From positions 498,470 through 562,469 of the forward strand of contig DLCG01000009.1 in assembly GCA_002480495.1 (NCBI GenBank): a stretch of 64,000 nucleotides of DNA, in the 5' to 3' direction. Each line of letters begins with the position of its first letter. Position 1 is the stretch's first letter. A program made the translations under genes and the position numbers. The notes under the pieces are model-generated. The model saw only the letters and a program-made list of their open reading frames with translations. It did not search any database and was not told the origin of the DNA. This DNA comes from Rhodobiaceae bacterium UBA7804 (lineage in GTDB: Bacteria; Pseudomonadota; Alphaproteobacteria; Parvibaculales; Parvibaculaceae). This document shows positions 45,035 through 53,523 of the stretch, piece after piece.

Positions 45035-45058
45035 GTAGGAGCGGCCTCCCGGCCGCGA
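45035..45058 (+). repeat. REP-like palindromic repeat between hyuA and hyuB
   Basis: Starts GTAGGAGCGGCC and ends GGCCGCGA, with a 6-bp stem (GCGGCC/GGCCGC) around TCCC. This matches the GTAGGAGCGGC-type REP sequences common in Pseudomonas and Xanthomonas relatives. It lies inside the operon, 20 bases before the hyuB start, and could tune mRNA stability or translation. Confidence 0.65.
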
Positions 45059-45077
45059 TCTTCACGAGGAGGCACAC

Positions 45078-46961
45078 ATGCCCGGCAGCATCATTCAGAC
45101 CAACGACACCCCCTTCAGGAAGGTGGACGTCGACCCCGTCACCCTGGACATCATCGAGAACGCGCTGCGCAACGCCCGCGAGGAAATGGACGCCACACTG
45201 TTCCGCACGGCCATGTCCCCCGGCATCCGCGAGCAGGGCGACGCCTTCCCGATGATCGCCAACGTCGACGGCAAGATGGTGGTCGGCCAGTTCGGCTCGT
45301 TCATCCACGGCTTCATGCAGGCCTACGACGGCAAGCTCGAAGAAGGCGACATGATCTTCACCAACGACCCCTACGCCTGCGGCGCGGCGGTGAGCCATCT
45401 GAACGACTGGCTGTGCCTGAAGCCGGTGTTCAAGGACGGCCGGCACCTGTGCTGGTCCGCCCACTTCGGCCACATGACCGACGTCGGCGGCAAGGTGCCG
45501 GGCTCGCTGCCCATCGACGCCCAGGAGATCTTCGAGGAAGGCGTGGCCGTGCCGCCCGTGAAGATCGTGCGCAAGGGCGAGCTGCAGGAGGACATTCTCG
45601 CCATCGTGCTGCGCAACTCGCGCATGCCCCACTGGAACAAGGGCGACTTCAACGGCGTGATGGCCGCCTGCAACATGGCCGAGCGGCGCTGCATCGAGAT
45701 CGCCGAGCGGTTCGGCGACGACGTGTTCTACTCCGCCATGGAAGATCTGCTCGAGCGCAACCACCGCGCCATGAAGACGCTGATCGAGAACACCGTGCCG
45801 GAGAAGAAGCAGGTGTTCGAGGACTACATCTGCGACGACGGCATCGGCATGGGGCCCTACAAGATCCGCTGCGCCATGTGGCGGGAAGGCGGGAAGGTCA
45901 TCTTCGACTTCGACGGCACCGACCCGCAGAGCTCCGGCTCCATCAACTTCATCCTGAACGAAGAGATGTTCAAGATGTTCTGCGGCACCTTCATGATCTC
46001 GGTGTTCGACCCGCAGATTCTGTTCAACGACGGCTTCTACGACCTCATGGAGGTGCGTATCCCGGACGGCTGCCTGCTCAAGCCGCGCCGCCCCGCCGCC
46101 CTGTCCTGCCGAACCCACGCCCTGGGACGGATCTTCGACGTGATCTCCGGCCTGCTCGGCCAGGGCAGCCCCGAGTTCCTGTGCGCCGCGGGCTTCTCCG
46201 ACAGCCCGCACCTGATGTACTCGGGCTACGACAGAAACGGCGAGTGGTACCAGCTCTTCCAGATCGGCTTCGGCGGCATTCCGGGGCGCCCCATGGGCGA
46301 CGGCCCGGACGGCCACAGCCTGTGGCCGGGCTTCACCAACGTGCCCAACGAGTACATCGAGGCGTACTTTCCGCTGCGCATCGAAACCTACGAGACGATT
46401 CCGGATTCCGGCGGACCCGGCAGGAACCGGGGCGGCAACGGCATCCGCATGGCCTACCGCTTCCTCGAGGACGGCCAGATCTCGATCCACGACGACCGCT
46501 GGCTGACCTACCCCTGGGGCGTCAACGGCGGCCTGCCCGGCGGCCGCGGCAGCAAGCTGCTGGTGCGCGCCGACGGCACCGAGGAACGGCTGCCGTCCAA
46601 ATGCGACCGCATCCAGGTGCGCGAGGGCGACCTGCTGTACTACGACACCTGGGGCGGCGGCGGCGCCGGCGACCCGTACGAGCGCGAGCCGGAACGGGTC
46701 GGCCGGGACGTGGCGCGCGGCCTCGTGTCCGTGGACGGCGCCCGCCGCTACGGCGTGGTGTGCGACGCCGACGGCCAAGTCGACGAAGCGGCCACGGCCG
46801 CGCTGCGGGAATCCCTGCGCGCAGAGCGCCGGGACATCAAGCTGTTCGACCAGGGCGGCAGCATCGACGAGATCAAGGCCCGCTGCCGCGAGGAAACGGG
46901 GCTCGAACCACCCCGCGCGCCGGTGTTCGCGCGCCGCGGCCCCGGCATCGCGGCCGGCTGA
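45078..46961 (+). CDS. hyuB: Hydantoinase/oxoprolinase family subunit B
   Basis: 627 residues, hydantoinase_B domain throughout. Typical regions are VTLDIIENALRNAREEMDATLFRTAMSPG, FTNDPYACGAAVSHLNDW, HFGHMTDVGGKVPGSLP with probable metal ligands, and the glycine-rich end PGRNRGGNGIRMAYRF. It forms the catalytic partner of HyuA. The GAGGAGG site eight bases upstream of the ATG sets the start. A C-terminal tail of about 60 residues is less conserved. Confidence 0.9.
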   Translation: MPGSIIQTNDTPFRKVDVDPVTLDIIENALRNAREEMDATLFRTAMSPGIREQGDAFPMIANVDGKMVVGQFGSFIHGFMQAYDGKLEEGDMIFTNDPYACGAAVSHLNDWLCLKPVFKDGRHLCWSAHFGHMTDVGGKVPGSLPIDAQEIFEEGVAVPPVKIVRKGELQEDILAIVLRNSRMPHWNKGDFNGVMAACNMAERRCIEIAERFGDDVFYSAMEDLLERNHRAMKTLIENTVPEKKQVFEDYICDDGIGMGPYKIRCAMWREGGKVIFDFDGTDPQSSGSINFILNEEMFKMFCGTFMISVFDPQILFNDGFYDLMEVRIPDGCLLKPRRPAALSCRTHALGRIFDVISGLLGQGSPEFLCAAGFSDSPHLMYSGYDRNGEWYQLFQIGFGGIPGRPMGDGPDGHSLWPGFTNVPNEYIEAYFPLRIETYETIPDSGGPGRNRGGNGIRMAYRFLEDGQISIHDDRWLTYPWGVNGGLPGGRGSKLLVRADGTEERLPSKCDRIQVREGDLLYYDTWGGGGAGDPYEREPERVGRDVARGLVSVDGARRYGVVCDADGQVDEAATAALRESLRAERRDIKLFDQGGSIDEIKARCREETGLEPPRAPVFARRGPGIAAG

Positions 46962-46974
46962 GGGACGCGGTACC

Positions 46975-47559
46975 GTGGCGCTGAGCAGCCGCTCCGTCGG
47001 ACGGGGTCACCGCCCTGCCCTGCTGGTGGTCGACGCCTCGCTCGGCTTCACCGATCCCGCCTCGCCGCTGGGCGCCGAGTTCGGCCCGGAAATCGGCCGC
47101 ATCGCCGACCTCATGGCCGAGGCCCACCGCCGCGGCTGGCCGGTGTTTCTGTCCACGGTGGTCTACCGGGCACCGGATCAGGCGCGGGTGTTCCGTGACA
47201 AGCTGCCGGACCTGAACCTGCTGGAGGGAGGCAGCCGCTGGGTTGAGATCGACCCGCGCCTGCCGGTCGGCATCGCCGACCGGGTGTTCGAGAAGACCCA
47301 CGCCTCGACCTTCCACGGCACCGAGCTCGACCGCTGGCTGCGGGAAGCCGACGTGGACACGATGATCGTCACCGGCTTCACCACCAGCGGCTGCGTGCGC
47401 GCGAGCGCCGTGGACGCGCTGCAGCACGACTACCGGACCCTGGTGGTGAGCGATGCGGTGGGCGACCGGGACGGCCCGGCCCATGCCGCCAGCCTGCGCG
47501 ATCTCGGCCTCAAGTACGCCGACGTGGTCGACGCCGACTCGCTGCTGGCGCCGGCCTGA
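46975..47559 (+). CDS. Isochorismatase-like cysteine hydrolase (N-carbamoylsarcosine amidase type)
   Basis: 194 residues. The catalytic triad is D20 (LLVVDAS), K107 (VFEKTHAS) and C140 (TTSGCVRAS). This matches cysteine amidases such as N-carbamoylsarcosine amidohydrolase better than isochorismatase. The gene starts with GTG 13 bases after hyuB. If HyuAB opens N-methylhydantoin or a similar ring to an N-carbamoyl acid, this enzyme could then remove the carbamoyl group; that path is inferred from context. Confidence 0.82.
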   Translation: MALSSRSVGRGHRPALLVVDASLGFTDPASPLGAEFGPEIGRIADLMAEAHRRGWPVFLSTVVYRAPDQARVFRDKLPDLNLLEGGSRWVEIDPRLPVGIADRVFEKTHASTFHGTELDRWLREADVDTMIVTGFTTSGCVRASAVDALQHDYRTLVVSDAVGDRDGPAHAASLRDLGLKYADVVDADSLLAPA

Positions 47560-47621
47560 CTTCGGAAATCCCATAGGCGGGCGCCGCTGGCCGGGGCGGC
47601 GGGCCGTGCTACGGTGGGCGC

Positions 47622-49088
47622 ATGCTCGATACCGCGGCCACCACCTTCCTGCTGGTGATGCTGGTCTTCGTGGCCATCGGCGCGCTGTCGATGCGCCGCA
47701 AGGCGAACAGCGTGGACGACTACCTGACCGCCAGCAGCCAGGTGCCGCCGTGGCTGGTGGGTCTGTCCGCCGTCGCCACCAACAACTCCGGCTACATGTT
47801 CATCGGCCTGATCGGCTTCACCTTCGTCGAGGGCGTGTCCGCCGCCTGGCTCGCGTTCGGCTGGCTGGTCGGCGACCTGCTGGCCTGGTACACGATCCAC
47901 CCGGCGGTCCGGCGCTTCTCTGAGAACCATCCCGTCAACACCGTGCCGGCGCTCATCGCCCATCGCGGCGAGCGCTCAGGCGGACCGCTGCGGGCGCTGA
48001 CGGGCCTGCTGATCGTGGTGTTCCTGGCGGTCTACGCGGCGGCCCAGCTCATGGCCGGCGGCAAGGTGCTGAACGTGGTGTTCGGCTGGCCGGCCTGGCT
48101 CGGCGTGATCGGCGGCGCCGGCGTGGTGCTGGTCTATTCCTTCGCGGGCGGTCTGCGGGCCTCCATCTGGACCGATGCGGCTCAGTCCTTCGTGATGCTG
48201 TTCGGCATGGTCGCGCTGCTGGCCGCCGGCCTGCTCGACATCGGCAGCCCCGTCACCCTGTGGCGCGCCCTGGGCGGCATCGATCCCGCCCTGACCACCC
48301 TGGTGCCAGACGGGCTGGTCCTGGGCTTTCCGCTGTTCCTGCTCGGCTGGATCGCCGCCGGCCTCGGGGTGGCGGGCCAGCCGCACCTGATCGTGCGCAC
48401 CCTGGCGCTGCGCAGCCCCGACGGCATCCGCGCCGCCCGCCGGGTCTACTTCGCCTGGTACCTGCCTTTCGTGATCATGACCGTGCTGGTCGGCCTGTAC
48501 GCCCGGGCGCTGTTCGACGGCGCCCCGGACATGCTCGACCCGGAGCTGGCGCTGCCCCTCATGGCCCGGACCTATCTGCCCGACATCGGCGTCGGCATCG
48601 TGCTGGCCGCGGTGGTGGCCGCAGCCATGTCCACCGCCGACTCCATGCTGCTGTCGACCTCCGCCGCGGTCAGCCAGGACATGTTCCACCGCTTCGGCCA
48701 GTCCTACGTGCGCACCAAGCTCGGCACCGCGCTGGTCACCGTGGCCGTCGTGCTGATCGCGGTCGGCGCCCCCGCCAACGTGTTCGAGCTGGTGATCCTG
48801 GCCTGGTCGGGCCTCGGCGCCACCCTGGGGCCGGCGCTCACCGTCCGGGTGCTGGGCTGGCCGCTCGGCTATCCGACCGCGTTCGCCATGGTGGTCGCCG
48901 GCCTGGCCGGCGTGCTGGGCTGGCGCGCCCTGGGCCTGGGGGATGCGGTGTACGAGATTCTGCCCGGCTTCGCGTGCGCCGCGGCGGCCTACGGCTGCGG
49001 CCGGCTGGTCGAGCTGGCCGCGGGACGGCCGCGCCCCGACGCCGCCGCCGGGGCGGCCGCCATCACCCCGGGAGCGAGTCATGGCTGA
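47622..49088 (+). CDS. Sodium:solute symporter (SSS family)
   Basis: 488 residues, about 13 TM helices. The sodium-site region resembles PutP: ATNNSGYMFIGLIGF, the later AQSFVMLFGMV, and AAVVAAAMSTADSMLLSTSAAVSQD, whose Ser/Thr residues bind Na+ in SSS proteins. These carriers import amino acids, carboxylates or hydantoin-like solutes. Its position after the catabolic genes suggests it brings the substrate or a breakdown product across the inner membrane. It overlaps the next gene by 8 bases. Confidence 0.88.
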   Translation: MLDTAATTFLLVMLVFVAIGALSMRRKANSVDDYLTASSQVPPWLVGLSAVATNNSGYMFIGLIGFTFVEGVSAAWLAFGWLVGDLLAWYTIHPAVRRFSENHPVNTVPALIAHRGERSGGPLRALTGLLIVVFLAVYAAAQLMAGGKVLNVVFGWPAWLGVIGGAGVVLVYSFAGGLRASIWTDAAQSFVMLFGMVALLAAGLLDIGSPVTLWRALGGIDPALTTLVPDGLVLGFPLFLLGWIAAGLGVAGQPHLIVRTLALRSPDGIRAARRVYFAWYLPFVIMTVLVGLYARALFDGAPDMLDPELALPLMARTYLPDIGVGIVLAAVVAAAMSTADSMLLSTSAAVSQDMFHRFGQSYVRTKLGTALVTVAVVLIAVGAPANVFELVILAWSGLGATLGPALTVRVLGWPLGYPTAFAMVVAGLAGVLGWRALGLGDAVYEILPGFACAAAAYGCGRLVELAAGRPRPDAAAGAAAITPGASHG

Positions 49089-49614
49089 CACCCCACTCTA
49101 CCGACGCATCCTCTGGGCCTGCGATCCGTCCAAGGTGAATCCCCTGAGCCTCGCCAGCGTGCAGCAGCTCGCGCTCTGGTCCGGCGCCGACGTGTGGCTG
49201 GTGTTCGTGTCGACGGTGCCCGAGGAGACCCTGGCCCGCTTCCGGCAGCAGCTCCTGCCCCCCGAGCAGCTCCAGCAGACCGTCGAGGCGCTGCGCGACG
49301 AGGCGGTGGAGCCGCTGGCCGCCGTGGCCCGGGAGCTGGTTCGCACCGGCCTGGCCGTGCGCACCCGGGTGGTGACCGGCACCCGGGTGGACGAAGGCGT
49401 GCTCGAGGCGGCGGAGGAATGCGACGCCGACCTGATCGTCATGGGCGCCAGCCAGAAGTCCCTGCTCGGAAGGCTGTTCTCGTCGGACGACGCCCAGGCG
49501 ACCCTGCGCCGGTCCACCCGGCCGCTGCTGATCGTGCCCGAGGCCGCCGAGCGGGCCGCCGCGCTGCCGACAGCGCCGCCGGGGCCCTCAGCGGCGCCGC
49601 CCGCAGACTCCTGA
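49081..49614 (+). CDS. Universal stress protein (UspA family)
   Basis: 177 residues, single Usp domain (about 8-155). RILWACDPS forms the first strand and VTGTRVDEGVLEAAEECDADLIVMGASQKS the fourth; the G-x2-G-x9-GS ATP motif is imperfect (MGASQKSLLGRLFSS), so ATP binding is doubtful. The tail is rich in Pro and Ala. Coupled translation with the symporter (8-base overlap) suggests a regulatory role for the transporter, as seen in other SSS or SLC26-Usp pairs. Confidence 0.85.
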   Translation: MADTPLYRRILWACDPSKVNPLSLASVQQLALWSGADVWLVFVSTVPEETLARFRQQLLPPEQLQQTVEALRDEAVEPLAAVARELVRTGLAVRTRVVTGTRVDEGVLEAAEECDADLIVMGASQKSLLGRLFSSDDAQATLRRSTRPLLIVPEAAERAAALPTAPPGPSAAPPADS

Positions 49615-49626
49615 TAGAGTCGGCCG

Positions 49627-50493
49627 ATGGAATTCATTCTCGACAGCGTGCGGGCGGACTGGGAGGCGTTCCTGCGCTTCGGTCCGCGCCTGATCTACGC
49701 GGCGGTGCTGTTCGTCGTCGTCTACCTGGCGGGGCGCCACATCGGCAACGTCGCCATGCGGGTGCTGCGGCGCCGCGCCAGTCACACCGGCGAGGAGCAT
49801 CTGCTGCGCTCGGTGTTCAATCTGATCGCGGCCGGCGTCGGTCTCGTGCTGGCCCTCGGCGTGCTGGGCCTCCAGGGCATCGCCACCAGCCTGATCGCCA
49901 CCGGCGGCGCCGTGGCGATCGTGCTCGGCTTCGCGTTCCGCGAGATCGGCGAGAACTTCCTGGCCGGGTTCTTCCTGGCGTTCAGCCGGCCGTTCGAGCG
50001 CGGCGACCTGATCCGCACCGGCGATCTCCTCGGCACGGTGCGCGGAATCGCCCTGCGCCACGTGCACCTGCGCACCGCCGACGCCTGCGACGTGTTCGTG
50101 CCGAGCGCGCAGATCTTCCGCGAGCCGCTGTGGAACTACACCCGGGACGGCCTGCGGCGACCGAGCTTCACGGTCGGCGTCGCCTATCAGGACGATCCGG
50201 AACAGGTGGCGGACACCCTGCGCGCGGCCGCTCGAACCGTGCCGGACGTGCTCACGGATCCGGCGCCGGCCGTGGACATCAGCGCCTTCTCGGACGCTGT
50301 GGTGCACTACCAGGTGATGTTCTGGGTCGACGTCACCTCGAGCAGCGGCACGCTGCTCGAGGTGCAGAACGCCGTGAAGACCGCCTGCTGGTCGGCGCTG
50401 CGCAACGCCGGCATGACGTTCAGCAGCGACGTGACCGCCGGCATCGAGATCAAGACCGCTCCGCCCCTGTCCGTCGAGGTGCAGCCGGGCTGA
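49627..50493 (+). CDS. MscS-family mechanosensitive channel
   Basis: 288 residues, the size of E. coli MscS. TM1 is about residues 20-38, TM2 about 62-82, and the pore helix TM3 is ATGGAVAIVLGFAFREIGENFLAG, rich in Gly and Ala. The beta domain follows (GTVRGIALRHVHLRTADACDVFVPSAQIF), then the C-terminal alpha/beta domain. The channel releases solutes on osmotic downshock. It lies 12 bases after the Usp gene. A palindromic stem follows its stop codon. Confidence 0.9.
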   Translation: MEFILDSVRADWEAFLRFGPRLIYAAVLFVVVYLAGRHIGNVAMRVLRRRASHTGEEHLLRSVFNLIAAGVGLVLALGVLGLQGIATSLIATGGAVAIVLGFAFREIGENFLAGFFLAFSRPFERGDLIRTGDLLGTVRGIALRHVHLRTADACDVFVPSAQIFREPLWNYTRDGLRRPSFTVGVAYQDDPEQVADTLRAAARTVPDVLTDPAPAVDISAFSDAVVHYQVMFWVDVTSSSGTLLEVQNAVKTACWSALRNAGMTFSSDVTAGIEIKTAPPLSVEVQPG

Positions 50494-50494
50494 C

Positions 50495-50514
50495 CCCGGC
50501 ACGGCCGTGCCGGG
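50495..50514 (+). terminator. 20-base perfect palindrome after the MscS gene
   Basis: CCCGGCACGG/CCGTGCCGGG, starting one base after the stop codon. Folded with a GGCC loop it gives an 8-bp stem; it is followed by TCGTTG, only a weak T tract. It is a probable end of the 40775-50493 operon. Confidence 0.45.
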
Positions 50515-50584
50515 TCGTTGAACCGTCGCCGGCGCCGGCGTGACTCATGAGTCGAGCCAACGCCAATCGCACGGAGCAGCGACC

Positions 50585-50692
50585 ATGAAGGAGATCATCG
50601 ACATTCTGGCCGGCGCGGCCCTCTACGGCGCCACCGGACACGTGGGCCGGCCCCGGCGGCCCGACGCCGAGGACGGCCGGTTCAGGGCCTGA
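50585..50692 (+). CDS. Possible 35-residue small protein
   Basis: Starts MKEIIDILAGAALYGATGH and ends in a basic/acidic tail (RPDAEDGRFRA). GGAG lies 9 bases before the ATG. A single hydrophobic segment (residues 4-18) could touch the membrane. No family recognised and the ORF is short, so this is tentative. Confidence 0.35.
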   Translation: MKEIIDILAGAALYGATGHVGRPRRPDAEDGRFRA

Positions 50693-50704
50693 GGCGCCGC
50701 GCGC

Positions 50705-51226
50705 TCAGCTCTTGACCTGCATCTGCCCCATGAAGTCCCGCTTGCCGAGCGGCACGCCTTTCATCCTCAGGATGTCGTAGGCGGTGGCGGCGTGGAAGTG
50801 CAGATTCGGCAGGGAGAAGGACAGCACGAACCCTTCCGCCGTGAACGGGATCTGGCGCTCGCCGATGCCGAACACGACGTCGCCGCCCTCGTGGCCGTCG
50901 ACCTGTTCCGGCGTGAAGGACTCGAGCCGGTCGAGGGCTTCGCCAAGCTTGCGCTGCAGGCCGCGGTAGTCGAGGTCCGGCAGATCACGGGGCGGCCCGA
51001 ACCTTCCGGACAGCACGCCCTCGATGGCGCCCAGCGAGTGGTGCACCACGGAGTGCACCTGGAAGCTGAACGGCAGCATGTCGGGATGCAGGCGGGTCTG
51101 CACGATCTCGTCGAGGTCGATGCCGGCCGAGGCGCAGTGTTGTCGGCCCTTCTCCAGCACGGCGATCGTGGCGCCCACCGTCTGACGGTAGGAGGCGATG
51201 GAGATGTCGTAGAGGGAGATGGCCAT
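50705..51226 (-). CDS. DUF1993-family protein
   Basis: 173 residues, mainly helical, a DinB-like four-helix plan. It starts SLYDISIASYRQTVGATIAVLEKG and includes DMLPFSFQVHSVVHHSLGAIEG and the conserved FSLPNLHFHAATAYDILR near the C-terminus. Histidines in these helices (VHHS, HFH) could bind a metal as in DinB proteins. No function is known for DUF1993. It stands alone on the minus strand. Confidence 0.85.
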   Translation of the reverse strand: MAISLYDISIASYRQTVGATIAVLEKGRQHCASAGIDLDEIVQTRLHPDMLPFSFQVHSVVHHSLGAIEGVLSGRFGPPRDLPDLDYRGLQRKLGEALDRLESFTPEQVDGHEGGDVVFGIGERQIPFTAEGFVLSFSLPNLHFHAATAYDILRMKGVPLGKRDFMGQMQVKS

Positions 51227-51301
51227 GGCAACGCTCCAGGGGTTGGGATGTGCTGGAGCGGCATTCTCGAACAGGACGGACCGCTGCGCCAGGCCCCGCC
51301 G

Positions 51302-51733
51302 TCAGAGGGCGCCCGTCCGCACCACCAGGTAGATCGCGGCCCCGCCGGCGGCCAGCGCCGCGGCGGCGCAGGCCGCCGCCCAGAGCAGCAGCCGCCGGGC
51401 GCGGTCGGCCTCCCGGCGGCGGTCGTCGCGCAGCACGGACGCCAGCGCGACGACCTCGGCGTAGGCGCGGACTCTCAGGCGCTCGCCGAGCCGCCGCTCG
51501 GGAACGTCGCCGGCCAGCTCTGCCGCGACGCGCTTGGCGATACGCTTCAGGGCGTTGTCGTAGTCCCGCTCCCGGCGATCGCGGGCGCGACGGGTCAACG
51601 CCAGCCGGCGGCGCTCCCGCACGGCGGCCACCGCCAGCGCCAGGGTCTCCGAGGGCGCGGCGTCGCCACCGCCCGGCTCGCCGCCCGAGGCCGTGACCAC
51701 CGGCACCGACATGTCGACTTCTTCAACGCCCAT
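51302..51733 (-). CDS. Hypothetical protein with C-terminal TM anchor
   Basis: About 143 residues. The N-terminal part is acidic and low in complexity, the middle (about 38-112) is a long Arg-rich helix suggesting a coiled coil (RERRRLALTRRARDRRERD), and one TM helix (about 117-138) ends the protein, leaving a cytosolic domain with a C-terminal anchor. The ATG at 51733 has GGGA eight bases upstream; a GTG at 51739 is possible. No family recognised. Confidence 0.55.
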   Translation of the reverse strand: MGVEEVDMSVPVVTASGGEPGGGDAAPSETLALAVAAVRERRRLALTRRARDRRERDYDNALKRIAKRVAAELAGDVPERRLGERLRVRAYAEVVALASVLRDDRRREADRARRLLLWAAACAAAALAAGGAAIYLVVRTGAL

Positions 51734-51807
51734 GTCCACGGTCCCAGAATCCGAAACGTCGATGCTATCGCCCCCGGCGCCGCGACGGCGCGGATGCCGT
51801 CACATCG

Positions 51808-52764
51808 TCAGCCGATGGTCAGGGCCAGCAGGATCACCGCGATCACCCCGGGCCCGAGCAGCATCGCATAGGCGATGAACAGGCCGACGAAGCGCCACAG
51901 CGTGCCCCAGTGGGTGCCGCCGTAGTAGCGCTTGAGCGCCAGGTACTGGTAGGCCACCAGCAGACCCAGCAGGGCATTCACCGTGGCGCCGCCGACCGAC
52001 GCCGCGAGCCCCGCCTCCTCCGGCGTCGGCACCAGCAGAATCACGGTGAACACCAGGTAGGTGAGCGTGTGCACGTGCAGGCCGAACACGAGGTGCTCCA
52101 CGTAGTAGCGCCGCCGGCCCGCGTAGAACAGGGCCAGCAGGCCCGCATACACCGGCAGCATGACGAACATCGCCACCGGAAGCTGGTCCAGCAGCTCGTC
52201 GAACATGCCGCCGGGATCGTGCAGCGTGTCGACCAGATAGCGGACCATGTACCGGCCCACCGGCCCGGGCGGGTTCTCGGCCAGGGCGCCGGCGAGTTCC
52301 ACCGTCGCGAGCCTGGCGACGGAGCTCTCGGGCCGCGCCAGAATCTCCCGCACCCGGGCGCGCCGCACCTCCCCGAGCAGGGCTTCGAGCTGCTCGATGT
52401 CGGATTCCGAAGCCGTGGCCCCGGCCGCCGGCGCGCCCTCGGCCCGCGGCATCTCGGCACCGAACTCGGCGGTCATGGACAGTGCGAAGAAGAACAGCAG
52501 GCTGGCGAACAGGTACATGCGGATCGGACTGACGTAGTCCGCCCGCCGGTTCAGGGAGAACTCCCGGGACAGCGCGCCGGGCCGGAGCAGCAGCGTCTTG
52601 AGGGAGCGGACGATCCGCGAATCCACCTCGAAGGCTTCCCGCACCACCTCGCCCACCAGGCTCGGCAGCGCGCGCTGGAAGTTGCGCGCGCTCTGGCCGC
52701 AGGACGGACAGAAGTCTCCCGAATCGCGGTCGTGGCCGCAGTTGTCACATCGCATGGGGTTCAT
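51808..52764 (-). CDS. DUF3667 zinc-ribbon membrane protein
   Basis: 318 residues. A zinc ribbon is formed by C6, C9, C19 and C22 (CDNCG, CPSCG). A segment FEVDSRIVRSLKTLLLRPG and the FSLNRRADYVSPIRMYLFASLLFFF helix follow, as in DUF3667. Four or five further TM helices lie between about 195 and 318, with a soluble Ala/Glu-rich insert between them (about 105-190). Function is unknown; family members are common in proteobacteria and Bacteroidetes. Confidence 0.85.
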   Translation of the reverse strand: MNPMRCDNCGHDRDSGDFCPSCGQSARNFQRALPSLVGEVVREAFEVDSRIVRSLKTLLLRPGALSREFSLNRRADYVSPIRMYLFASLLFFFALSMTAEFGAEMPRAEGAPAAGATASESDIEQLEALLGEVRRARVREILARPESSVARLATVELAGALAENPPGPVGRYMVRYLVDTLHDPGGMFDELLDQLPVAMFVMLPVYAGLLALFYAGRRRYYVEHLVFGLHVHTLTYLVFTVILLVPTPEEAGLAASVGGATVNALLGLLVAYQYLALKRYYGGTHWGTLWRFVGLFIAYAMLLGPGVIAVILLALTIG

Positions 52765-52805
52765 GGTACCCGACCCCGGCCGGATGGGGGCCGTGCCGCG
52801 CCGGC

Positions 52806-53387
52806 CTAAGGCTCAGGCATCGGCGTCCAGTCGCAGCCGTCGCAGTCCGGCGAGCGGCCGTGCCGCGCCAGCACCTCGAAGATGAAATCGCGCCAGGTCT
52901 CGGTGGGCTGCCATACCGTGTTCATGTCGGCCTTGGCCTGCGCCACCGGCACGTCCTGGTAGATCACCCGGTAGAGGAAGCTGAATGCGGTGGCCCGGGC
53001 GTTGACCACGCAATGCAGCAGGGTCTTGCTGGCCGGGCTCTGGCGCATGTACGCGGCGAAGGTCTCGAACTCCTCGTGACGCGGCTGCTCCCAGTCCACC
53101 GGCACGTGCAGGTAGTCCATCCCGAGCCCCTTCACGACGACGTCCTCGTCCGGCAGGGCGTTGCGGCTGTTGCTGAAGGCGAGATACACGACCCGGTCGA
53201 AGCCCGCGTCCCGCAGCGCCCCGAACTGCTCCCGGGTCGGCTGGCCGGCACTGGCGAACAGGGGGTCGTACTGGCGGAAGTTGACCACCTCCGCGAGCGG
53301 TTCCGGGACGGGTTCGAGCGCCGCGGGCGCCGCCGCCCAGGCAACAGCCAGACCCGCGGCGAGAAGACGGTGGAACAGGTGCGTCAT
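52806..53387 (-). CDS. Secreted tyrosine-phosphatase-like protein (BLH/DUF442-type)
   Basis: 193 residues with a signal peptide (HLFHRLLAAGLAVAWAAAPAAL). The phosphatase loop is HCVVNARAT (H125, C126, R131), a variant of HCxxGxR with Asn before the Ala-Arg. An Asp or Glu acid could come from the preceding VPVDWEQP loop. Close relatives are beta-lactamase-hydrolase-like phosphatases and DUF442 proteins. The enzyme would act in the periplasm, which is unusual. The start at 53387 has GGAG eight bases upstream. Confidence 0.75.
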   Translation of the reverse strand: MTHLFHRLLAAGLAVAWAAAPAALEPVPEPLAEVVNFRQYDPLFASAGQPTREQFGALRDAGFDRVVYLAFSNSRNALPDEDVVVKGLGMDYLHVPVDWEQPRHEEFETFAAYMRQSPASKTLLHCVVNARATAFSFLYRVIYQDVPVAQAKADMNTVWQPTETWRDFIFEVLARHGRSPDCDGCDWTPMPEP

Positions 53388-53523
53388 GAGGTGGACTCCA
53401 GTGCGGCCGGCCACATTGTCGCCCGCTCGCTCGCGCCGCGACAGCCCGCCGCCGACCAGCCTTGGCCGCGCCGGGGCTCCGCTGCCCGAACCTGCCGGAT
53501 GCGCCGGTCAGAACCGTACCACC

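Noticed and set aside
45035..45058. Intrinsic terminator inside the hyu operon
   Set aside because: The stem is only 6 bp and is followed by GATC, not a T tract. Its sequence matches a REP family instead.
41881..45075. A 1064-residue antisense open frame opposite the catabolic operon, and similar long antisense frames throughout
   Set aside because: In DNA of about 70% G+C stop codons are rare, so long antisense frames are expected. These have low-complexity, His/Arg/Gly-rich translations and no family resemblance, while the other strand carries clear enzymes.
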